The notes under the pieces: model-generated | Databases searched by the model: none | What the model saw: the letters and a program-made list of their open reading frames with translations, nothing else | What the model was told of the DNA's origin: nothing | Assembly (NCBI GenBank): GCA_963837485.1 | Contig: CAWINP010000014.1 | Location: 248,001-312,000, forward strand | Reading direction: 5' to 3' | Length of the DNA stretch: 64,000 nucleotides | From: Solirubrobacter sp963837485 | Lineage (GTDB): Bacteria > Actinomycetota > Thermoleophilia > Solirubrobacterales > Solirubrobacteraceae | In this document: positions 48,406 through 55,444 of the stretch, piece by piece | Layout: the number at the start of each line of letters is the position of its first letter | Numbering within the stretch: the first letter of the stretch is position 1 | Program-made: the position numbers and the translations under genes

Positions 48406-48468
48406 ACGGGAGCCGCGGCATCCTCCGGCGCCGAATGCCGCCGCCGGATGCGGCAGCGTTCCGCGGCC
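48406..48468. promoter_or_regulatory. Divergent promoter region, cob operon / cobT
   Basis: The ~60 bases between the 5' side of the riboswitch and the cobT start must hold the leftward cob promoter and probably the cobT promoter. TATCCTCCG/GGATACACAC around 48398-48408 is the only A/T-containing stretch. I do not claim specific boxes. cobT is not downstream of a riboswitch in this layout. Confidence 0.35.
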
Positions 48469-49497
48469 ATGATCGACCTGCAAGAACCCCGCATCCGCCC
48501 GCTCGACGCGGCCGCGATGGCCGCCGCACGGGAGCGGCAGGCGCAGCTGGTCAAGCCTCCCGGGAGCCTGGGGCGCCTCGAGGAGCTCGCCGTCTGGCTC
48601 GCCGGCGTGACCGGCCGCGAGCGCCCCCGCATCCGGGCGCGCGTCGTCGTCGCGGCCGCCGACCACGGCGTCGCTGCCGAACATGTGAGTGCGTTCCCGC
48701 CCGAGGTGACCGGCCAGATGCTCGCCACGTTCCTCGGCGGCGGCGGCGCGGTCTCCGTGCTGGCGCGCGAGACCGGGGCCGAGCTCGTCTGCGTCGACGC
48801 CGGCGTCAACGCCGACACCTCGCACCTGGACGTGGTCCGCACCGGCCTGAAGCCGAGCGCGAACCTGGCCGCCCAGCCGGCGCTCACGCACGATGACGCG
48901 GCCACGGCGATCGCCGCCGGCCGGCGCCTCGCCGGGCAGGCGGCGCGCGACGGCGTGACGATCCTGATCGGCGGCGAGATGGGCATCGGCAACACGACGC
49001 CGGCCACCGCGCTCGCCTGCCACCTCACCGGCCGCCCGCCCGGCGAGCTCACCGGCCCCGGCACCGGACTCGACGCCGACGGCATCGCCCACAAGGCGCA
49101 CGTCATCGACCGGGCCCTCAAGCTGCACGCGCCGCAGGACCCCGTCGACGCCCTCGCCCGCCTCGGCGGCGGCGAGATCGCGGTCCTGACCGGCCTCGCG
49201 ATCGGAGCCGGCGAGCATGGACTGGGCTACGTCACCGACGGCGTGATCGCGACCGCCGCGGCAGCGGTCGCCGTCGCCATCGCCCCAGAGCTGACTCCCA
49301 GGCTCCTGGCCGGCCACCGCTCTCCCGAGCCGGCCCACGGCGCGCTCCTGCGACACCTCGGGCTCGATCCGATCCTCGACCTCGGGATGCGCCTGGGCGA
49401 GGCGAGCGGCGCCGTCGCCGCGCTCGCGATCCTCAAGCTCGCCGCCGCCGCGCACGACGGGATGCAGACGTTCGCCGAGGCGGGGGTGAGCACATGA
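48469..49497 (+). CDS. cobT: Nicotinate-nucleotide-dimethylbenzimidazole phosphoribosyltransferase CobT
   Basis: 342 residues. QAQLVKPPGSLGRLEELAVW, VVVAAADHGVAAEHVSAFPP with VTGQMLATFLGGG, TILIGGEMGIGNTTPATALA with catalytic Glu, and LLAGHRSPEPAHGALLRHLG are CobT motifs. It makes alpha-ribazole 5'-phosphate for the lower ligand. It diverges from the cob run. The second riboswitch begins within a few bases of its stop, so cobT and cbtBA could share a transcript with cbtBA under separate control. Confidence 0.94.
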   Translation: MIDLQEPRIRPLDAAAMAAARERQAQLVKPPGSLGRLEELAVWLAGVTGRERPRIRARVVVAAADHGVAAEHVSAFPPEVTGQMLATFLGGGGAVSVLARETGAELVCVDAGVNADTSHLDVVRTGLKPSANLAAQPALTHDDAATAIAAGRRLAGQAARDGVTILIGGEMGIGNTTPATALACHLTGRPPGELTGPGTGLDADGIAHKAHVIDRALKLHAPQDPVDALARLGGGEIAVLTGLAIGAGEHGLGYVTDGVIATAAAAVAVAIAPELTPRLLAGHRSPEPAHGALLRHLGLDPILDLGMRLGEASGAVAALAILKLAAAAHDGMQTFAEAGVST

Positions 49498-49499
49498 CA

Positions 49500-49650
49500 T
49501 GTATGGTTCGCGCCGACGTGGCGGTGCGAGGAAGCCGGTGAGAAGCCGGCGCGGTCGCGCCACTGTGACGGGCTGCCAAGGCCCGAAGCCAGACACTCCG
49601 CCGCCGCGTGACCGACCCACGACGGGACGCGTGATCCCGAGGAGGTACCC
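49500..49650 (+). promoter_or_regulatory. Cobalamin (B12) riboswitch upstream of cbtB-cbtA
   Basis: Core GAAGCCGGTGAGAAGCCGGC then GCGGTCGCGCCACTGT at 49531-49566, B12 box region AAGCCAGACACTCCGCC at about 49586-49602, then GGGACGCGTGATCCC (49624-49638) and GAGGAGGT (49639-49646) directly before ATG 49653. The SD is part of the platform, so ligand binding should block translation of the cobalt transporter genes. Confidence 0.95.
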
Positions 49651-49652
49651 CG

Positions 49653-49856
49653 ATGTCCGAAGTCAGCGTCGAGCGCCCCGCACCGATCGTCTCGTGGCAT
49701 GAGTTGCAGCCCTATGTCCTGCTCGCCGGGACGTTGCTGTTCGTGCTGATCTACTTCATCGGCGCCGAGGAGGGCGCGCTGTCGCTGATCGGGGGGACGT
49801 CCGTCCACGAGTTCGTGCACGACGCACGGCACCTGCTCGCCTTCCCCTGCCACTAG
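49653..49856 (+). CDS. cbtB: Cobalt transporter subunit CbtB
   Basis: 67 residues: one membrane helix (about 22-40, YVLLAGTLLFVLIYFIG) and a C-terminal segment with VHEFVHDARHLLAFPCH. The histidines and terminal Cys-His are the putative cobalt ligands characteristic of CbtB. It directly follows a cobalamin riboswitch and precedes cbtA, which is the classic arrangement of this predicted cobalt transporter. GAGGAGGTACCCCG precedes the ATG. Confidence 0.92.
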   Translation: MSEVSVERPAPIVSWHELQPYVLLAGTLLFVLIYFIGAEEGALSLIGGTSVHEFVHDARHLLAFPCH

Positions 49857-49866
49857 TGGCCCGGTA

Positions 49867-50607
49867 GTGGTTCGCTCCCTGCTGGTGCGGGGGATGCTGG
49901 TGGGGCTCGCCGCCGGCGTGCTCGCGTTCGCGTTCGCCTACGTCTTCGGAGAGCCGCAGGTGCAGCGGGCGATCGACTTCGAGGAGACGCTGGGTGGCCA
50001 CGACCCCGAGGTGGTCAGCCGCGGCGTGCAGCGCACGCTCGGCCTGCTCACCGGAACGGTCGTGATGGGCGTCGCGCTCGGCGGCCTTTTCAGCCTCGTC
50101 TTCGCGTACGCGTACGGCCGTCTCGGCCCCCTGCACGCCCGCGCCACCTCGGCGCTGCTGGCGCTCGGCGCATTCCTCACGCTCACCGTCGTCCCGTTCA
50201 CGAAGTACCCCGCCAACCCGCCGACCGTCGGCAACCCGGACACGATCGACAAGCGCACCGCGCTCTTTCTCGCGATGATCGCGATCTCCGTGCTCGCCGC
50301 GATCGCGGCGGCGCGCGTTCACCGCGACCTGCTGCCCCGCGCGTCCCGGTGGAACGCGACGCTGCTCGCCGTCGCCCTCTTCGTCGCCATCGTCGCCGTC
50401 GCCGAGCTGATCCTGCCGCCCGTGCACGAGACGCCGCCTGGCTTCCCTGCCGATGTCTTGTATCGCTTCCGGCTCGCGTCGCTCGGGATCGGCCTGACGC
50501 TGTGGACGGCGATCGGGCTCGGCTTCGGCGCGCTGGCCGAGCGACTGGTCACAAACGCGTCAACATCTGTTGATTCCGGCCCGAAACGAGTGCGCTGGCT
50601 GACATAG
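49867..50607 (+). CDS. cbtA: Cobalt transporter subunit CbtA
   Basis: A 246-residue membrane protein with 5-6 helices: LVGLAAGVLAFAFAYVFGEP, QRTLGLLTGTVVMGVALGGL, SALLALGAFLTLTVVPFTKY followed by PANPPTVGN, and LGIGLTLWTAIGLGFGALAE. The PxxKYPANPP loop is typical of CbtA. GTG at 49867, 10 bases after the cbtB stop. With CbtB it is expected to import cobalt under B12-riboswitch control, adding a second cobalt route to CbiMQO. Confidence 0.9.
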   Translation: MVRSLLVRGMLVGLAAGVLAFAFAYVFGEPQVQRAIDFEETLGGHDPEVVSRGVQRTLGLLTGTVVMGVALGGLFSLVFAYAYGRLGPLHARATSALLALGAFLTLTVVPFTKYPANPPTVGNPDTIDKRTALFLAMIAISVLAAIAAARVHRDLLPRASRWNATLLAVALFVAIVAVAELILPPVHETPPGFPADVLYRFRLASLGIGLTLWTAIGLGFGALAERLVTNASTSVDSGPKRVRWLT

Positions 50608-50614
50608 TGACGAG

Positions 50615-51904
50615 GTGACGCCTCAGGCTGAGTTCGCGCTGCTCTATGAGCGCCACCACAGGGCTCTGTATCGCTACTGCAGGTCGATCGTGCGTCACGA
50701 GGAGGACGCCCAGGACGCGTTGCAGAGCACGATGACGCGCGCGTACGCGGCGCTGCAGGCGAAGCCGCGCGACTTCGACCTGCGGCCCTGGCTGTTCCGC
50801 ATCGCCCACAACGAGTCGGTCTCGATCCTGCGCCGGCGGCGCCCGACGATCGAGCTCGACGCGGAGCTGGCCGCGCTCGGCGGCGTCGACGAGCGCGCCG
50901 AGGCGCAGGAGACCCTGCGCATCTTCCGGCAGGACCTCGCCGACCTGCCCGAGCGCCAGCGCTCGGCCCTGGTCCTGCGCGAGCTCAACGGCCTGCGCCC
51001 CTCGGAGATCGCCGAGCTGCTGGAGACCACGCCGGGCGCCATCAAGCAGTCGCTGCTCGAGGCGCGCCGCGCGCTCGCGCGCTGCAACGAGGGCCGCGAG
51101 ACCCCGTGCTTCGACGTCCAGCGCGCGCTGATGGAGGGCGACGGGCGCGTGTTGCGCGGGCGCGGGCTGCGCGCGCACCTGCGCTCGTGCGTCGCCTGCC
51201 GACGCTTCAGGAGCGACGTCAGGATGCGCCGGCCGGCGCTTCTGCCCGCCCTGCTCAGCGCCATCCAATCGTCCGGCCTGTTCGCGAAGACGGCCGTGGT
51301 GGCCGTCGTGGCCGTCACCGCGACGGCCGAGGTGCGGACGCTCGACAAGGCCGCGCATCCGCCGGCGCCCGGACGCCCGGCGGCGACGGCGACGGCGACC
51401 GCCACCGCGACGCCGGCCGGTTCGGTCGCCGCGGCGAGGACCGCGGTCCCGGTTCCGACCGCCGCCGGCACTCCGGCGCCGCGGCGGCACGGCGCGAGCC
51501 CGGCGCGGCGCCATACGAAGGCCGGCGCGGGCGACCGGCGCAAGGCCATCGCCCGCGGTCCCGCCAGGGCGGTGGTGCCCAAGCGCACGTCCGAGCACGC
51601 CGCCGCGCCCGCGCCGGTGCCGACCGGACACGATGCGTCGCCGGAGGCCCCGAAGGCCGACCACGTCGCGCCGGGGCAGGCCAAGAAGCAGGAGCCCGCC
51701 GCGCCCAGGTCCACGTCCACGCCCACGCCGGCGGTCGAGACCACGCCGCCGGGCCAGGCAAAGAAGGACGATCCGCCGCCGGGCCTGGCCAAGCAGGGCG
51801 GCACGCCGCCCGGCCAGGCCAAGAAGGACGATCTCCCGCCGGCCCAGGCCAAGAACGACGCACCGCCCCCGGGCCAGGCCAAGAAGGACGCCGATACGTC
51901 CTGA
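50615..51904 (+). CDS. ECF-type sigma factor with built-in zinc-finger, membrane segment and extracellular repeat tail
   Basis: 429 residues. Sigma-70 region 2 (about 8-75: LYERHHRALYRYCRSIVRHE, AQDALQSTMTRAYAAL, RPWLFRIAHNESVSILRR) and region 4 (about 105-160: LADLPERQRSALVLRELNGL, PSEIAELLETTPGAIKQSLL). Then C165, H188, C192 and C195 (HLRSCVACRRF) form an anti-sigma-type H-x3-C-x2-C zinc pattern. A short hydrophobic stretch (~224-240) is followed by a ~190-residue Ala/Pro/Lys tail with PPGQAKKD repeats. The layout implies a membrane-tethered sigma carrying its own ZAS-like part. GTG 50615 lies 8 bases after cbtA. Confidence 0.82.
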   Translation: MTPQAEFALLYERHHRALYRYCRSIVRHEEDAQDALQSTMTRAYAALQAKPRDFDLRPWLFRIAHNESVSILRRRRPTIELDAELAALGGVDERAEAQETLRIFRQDLADLPERQRSALVLRELNGLRPSEIAELLETTPGAIKQSLLEARRALARCNEGRETPCFDVQRALMEGDGRVLRGRGLRAHLRSCVACRRFRSDVRMRRPALLPALLSAIQSSGLFAKTAVVAVVAVTATAEVRTLDKAAHPPAPGRPAATATATATATPAGSVAAARTAVPVPTAAGTPAPRRHGASPARRHTKAGAGDRRKAIARGPARAVVPKRTSEHAAAPAPVPTGHDASPEAPKADHVAPGQAKKQEPAAPRSTSTPTPAVETTPPGQAKKDDPPPGLAKQGGTPPGQAKKDDLPPAQAKNDAPPPGQAKKDADTS

Positions 51905-52015
51905 CTCCGGGCACGCTCGCGCGTTGATTCGTACATCGAAGGCCAATCGAGACGACTCGCCCTGCTGGCGGCGGAGGCGGCGAGCGCCCCTTCGCCCGGC
52001 GCTGCGCTGCGCAAA

Positions 52016-52654
52016 TTGAGCCAGCTGCGCCGGGAGCTGGAGGCGTTCGAGCGCCGCCAGGTCGCTCAGGCGCTCGCTGAAGGCGCGTCGTTCGCCGCGA
52101 TCGCGCGCGACCTCGGGCTCTCGCGCCAGGCCGTCCACCGCCGCTTCCGCAACCTCGCCGCCGCCGAGCCGCCACTGAGGACGGCGCCGGAGGTCCGCCT
52201 CGTCCTGCGGTACGCGCGCGAGGAGGCGACCGCGCTCGGCGCCGAGCTGCTCGGCAGCGAGTACCTCGTGCTGGCGGTCCTGCGGGCGGCCGAGCTCCCC
52301 GCCGCCGTCGTCCTGCGCACCGCCGGCGCCACGCTGATGCGCGCCCGCGCGCAGATCGAGGCCGCGGCGCCGCGCGCGAAGCTGTTCCGGCGCGAGTTCG
52401 ACGCCGGCGACCTGCGGCGGCTCCTGGCGGGCCCGGCGCGCGAGGCGCGCCGCAGCGGGCACCGGCAGATCGAGGTCGAGGACCTCCTGCTCGGCGCGAC
52501 CGAGGATGCGGCGAGCGGCGCGTCGCGAACCCTGCGCGCCATCGGCGTCGACGTCGCCGAGGTGCGCGCAGGGCTCCAGACGCGCCTCGCGGCCCCGCCC
52601 GCAGGACGGGACCGCGTGACCGCGCCGACTATGGGTGCGTCGTCGACAGCGTGA
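52016..52654 (+). CDS. HTH plus Clp N-terminal-domain protein
   Basis: From TTG 52016 the 212-residue product has a recognition-helix HTH (ALAEGASFAAIARDLGLSRQ then AVHRRFRNLA, about residues 18-48), then two Clp-N-type repeats (about 60-190: RYAREEATALGAELLGSEYL, IEVEDLLLGATED). Clp-N repeats normally recruit substrates to ClpA/ClpC; fused to an HTH they may sense a protein state and control DNA. The open frame and protein-like text continue upstream of TTG (LLAAEAASAPSPGAALRK) without an ATG or GTG, so the start is uncertain. The 3' end overlaps the convergent peptidase gene. Confidence 0.72.
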   Translation: MSQLRRELEAFERRQVAQALAEGASFAAIARDLGLSRQAVHRRFRNLAAAEPPLRTAPEVRLVLRYAREEATALGAELLGSEYLVLAVLRAAELPAAVVLRTAGATLMRARAQIEAAAPRAKLFRREFDAGDLRRLLAGPAREARRSGHRQIEVEDLLLGATEDAASGASRTLRAIGVDVAEVRAGLQTRLAAPPAGRDRVTAPTMGASSTA

Positions 52655-55316
52655 ACGTCAGCGTCTTGCTGTAGGGCCCCGTGCGCAGCGCGTCGTTGGC
52701 GCCGATGTCCTGCTTGAACGTGATCGCGACCGCGTCGTTGCTGGTCGGGTTCGCGTACGAGAGCAGGCTCAGCAGCGAGCCGGAGACCGGACCGCCGGCC
52801 GCGCCCGTCCCGGCCGGGCTGGAGGCGGACGCCTGCAGCGCCGCCGGCAGCGAGAACGCGCCGTTGACGAGGTGACCCGGCGCCGTGGCGCTCGGGTCGG
52901 CGACGCTCAGCATCGCGTCGCCCGCGGTGGAGATGACGTTGGCCGTCGTGGCCGCCGAGTACGTCTTCGCGATGCCCGGCGTGAACGCGCCGAAGCTCGC
53001 GGCCGTGCCGAGCGTCAGCGAGAGCTGCGGCGGGACGCTCGCGTTGGCGGTGCCGGGGACATCGACCCCGTAGTCCGAGCAGCCGCCGTTGGTGTCATAG
53101 AAACCGCCGCCGGCGAGGCCGGGGCCGGTGATCTGCGGCTTGTTGCCCGCCGCAGGAGAGCCCGTGTAGGGGGTGTCCCACCACTGCTTGAAGAACGCCT
53201 CGAGCTTGTTGAAGCACCCGATCGACTGGTTCGGCATGTACTTGTGGAACTCGGTCTTCAGCTGCGCTTCGGAGATCGAGCCGCCGCCGTAGGCCTGCTG
53301 GATGTGCTGCAGCGCGGCGTTGTAGTTGTCCTTGCCGAGGATCGCCCGCAGGGCGAGGTACGACAGGCCCGGCCGTGCGTAGGTGTTCGAGTTGCCGAAC
53401 AGGTTCGCCGACGTCGGGTTCGACGGCGCGACGTTCCAGAACGTCATCGAGGTCGTGCCCCAGCCCCCGGTCCCGTTGAAGCGGCTCACGAGGCTCGCTT
53501 CGTAGGCCGCGTTGTAGGCATCCGAGCCCGGCGCGCCGGCCGCGGTGCCCGCGGCGCGAGCGGCGTAGTAGTACTCGGCCGTCGTCGCCTGGCCCTCCTT
53601 GAAGAACGTGAACCGGTGGTCGGAGTACGACACGTTGTCGCCCCACCACTGGTGCATGTTCTCGTGGGCGAACGTCGACAGGTTCGTTCCCGCGTTGCCG
53701 CCGATCGTGCCGCCGACGAAGACGATCTTCGTCTGCATCTCCTCCTCGAAGCTCGCGCTCGGCTGCAGCACGACGATGCCGTTGGAGCTGAACGGGAACG
53801 TCCCGGTGATGCCCTCCTGGAAGTGGGTGATGTCCTCCTGGCCGTCCATCGCGAGCTTGTTCAGCGCCTTGCGCGCCGGGGTGATCGCCGCATCCTGGGC
53901 CTCGTAGTAGAGGACGCCGTTGGCGCCGACGCGCTCGCTCCACTCGAACGTGCCCATGCTGTTCTCGACCAGGTAGGCGGCCACCGGCTCCGGCGAGCGC
54001 CAGTGCCAGCTCGTCGACCCGTCCGGGAAGTTCGCGTCCGGCGGGTTGTCGCCGGTGCTGACCAGGCGGCCGTTGCCGATCGCGACCTTGCCCTTGGTCA
54101 CCGTGTCGTAGATGTCATACGTCGGCTTGACCCGGGTGTGGTCATTGAGCGGCATCCAGGTCATCGTGCCCATCGGCTCGGAGGTGACCATCGCGCCCTG
54201 GTTGCCGGCCGTGTTGTTGCGGAACCAGCCCTCGGCGCGGCCGTCGCCCTGGGCCCGCTGGCCCGGGCGGCCGGTGTAGTTGACGGTGACCGTGAAGTCG
54301 GTCCCGCTCGGGATCGGCGCCGACGGCGTGATCACGAGCTTGGTCGCCGGGCACGGCAGGTCGTTGGCCGGCGGATCGGGCGGGGTGCGGTTCGCCCGCG
54401 GCTGCGCGCGGAACGGCGCGCACGCCGGCGGGTTCGGGTTGTTCGGCCCGACCGGGATCTCGATCCCGGTGCGGTGCGCCAGGGGATCGGGGTCGTCCTG
54501 GCCGTTCGGGTCGCCCGGATAGGTCGGCTGCACGAATTTGAACGTCGCCGGCTGACCGTTGATCGCGACCGAGCTGACGGTCAGGTGGGTACCGACGTCC
54601 ACGGGCGGGGTGCCTGCCGTGAAGCCGCTGTTGGTGTCGAAGTCGAGGCTGAAATCGGACAGGCACTGCGTCGAGCGCTGCAGCAGGTCGACGTGCGTGC
54701 CGGGCAGGAGCTGGTCGGCGATCGCGTCGTAGTTGAGGAAGACGTCGTTGTGGACGCTCTTGTAGCCGCCGTTGCCGGCCTCCGGGTAGACCCGGTCGCC
54801 CGGCGAGACCAGTGTGTGCGCGCCCGGGCTGCAGACCTCGGCGGCGGACGCCTTCGCCCCGCTGCGCAGCGGCGGGAGCCGGACCTTCGACCCGCGGATC
54901 GCGGTGCCGCCCGCAATGCGGATCTCGTCGGCGGTCGACGCACAGCCCTGTGCGCCGTCGTCGCCGTAGGGCGTGCAGGCCGACAGGTAGTAGTTGCCGC
55001 GAGCGAGCCCGCCGGGCAGCTTGACCGCGACGCGGTAGGCAGCGCTGCCGTTGGCGCCGACGCGCACCTTCGTGCGCCCGACCACGGGCGCCTTGGTGCC
55101 GTAGCGCATCAGGCGCACCGTGACGTTCGCCGTCGACGCACGGCCGGTGCGATTGATGACCTTGCCGCTGAGCGTCCCCGCCGTGGCGCCCGCCTTCAGC
55201 GAGCTCAGCGTCGAGACGGTGACTCCCGGCGAGGCCAGCGCCGGCCCGGCGCTCAGGCCGGTCAGCGCAACCGAGAACAATGCGACGCCGGTGGCGCGCA
55301 CCCTTCGCACATCCAT
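52629..55316 (-). CDS. Secreted M1-family zinc aminopeptidase
   Basis: 895 residues. Signal peptide ends SAGPALA, and GAGGGGG lies ahead of ATG 55316. An N-terminal Ig-like region (about 30-130) precedes the M1 beta-saddle (VHNDVFLNYDAIADQLLPGT) and catalytic domain. Zinc site: H551-E-N-M-H555 in FAHENMHQWWGDNVSY with E574 in FFKEG, exactly HExxH-x18-E. AEYYYAARA follows. A ~150-residue beta C-terminal domain (GVDVPGTANASVPPQLSLTL) ends the protein. The N-terminal GAMEN exopeptidase motif is not obvious; the equivalent strand reads ASFEEEMQTKIVF. Exported, with no anchor. Confidence 0.88.
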   Translation of the reverse strand: MDVRRVRATGVALFSVALTGLSAGPALASPGVTVSTLSSLKAGATAGTLSGKVINRTGRASTANVTVRLMRYGTKAPVVGRTKVRVGANGSAAYRVAVKLPGGLARGNYYLSACTPYGDDGAQGCASTADEIRIAGGTAIRGSKVRLPPLRSGAKASAAEVCSPGAHTLVSPGDRVYPEAGNGGYKSVHNDVFLNYDAIADQLLPGTHVDLLQRSTQCLSDFSLDFDTNSGFTAGTPPVDVGTHLTVSSVAINGQPATFKFVQPTYPGDPNGQDDPDPLAHRTGIEIPVGPNNPNPPACAPFRAQPRANRTPPDPPANDLPCPATKLVITPSAPIPSGTDFTVTVNYTGRPGQRAQGDGRAEGWFRNNTAGNQGAMVTSEPMGTMTWMPLNDHTRVKPTYDIYDTVTKGKVAIGNGRLVSTGDNPPDANFPDGSTSWHWRSPEPVAAYLVENSMGTFEWSERVGANGVLYYEAQDAAITPARKALNKLAMDGQEDITHFQEGITGTFPFSSNGIVVLQPSASFEEEMQTKIVFVGGTIGGNAGTNLSTFAHENMHQWWGDNVSYSDHRFTFFKEGQATTAEYYYAARAAGTAAGAPGSDAYNAAYEASLVSRFNGTGGWGTTSMTFWNVAPSNPTSANLFGNSNTYARPGLSYLALRAILGKDNYNAALQHIQQAYGGGSISEAQLKTEFHKYMPNQSIGCFNKLEAFFKQWWDTPYTGSPAAGNKPQITGPGLAGGGFYDTNGGCSDYGVDVPGTANASVPPQLSLTLGTAASFGAFTPGIAKTYSAATTANVISTAGDAMLSVADPSATAPGHLVNGAFSLPAALQASASSPAGTGAAGGPVSGSLLSLLSYANPTSNDAVAITFKQDIGANDALRTGPYSKTLTFTLSTTHP

Positions 55317-55444
55317 GTTGGCAAACCCCCTCGTGAGGGCGCGCGAGCGCCCTGGACCCTAGTGCTCGGGCAAGCGTAATCAATCGCTCCGTGGACGTGG
55401 GTCAACACTGGACACCGGCGTCGACAGCGAAGAGGATCGCCCGC

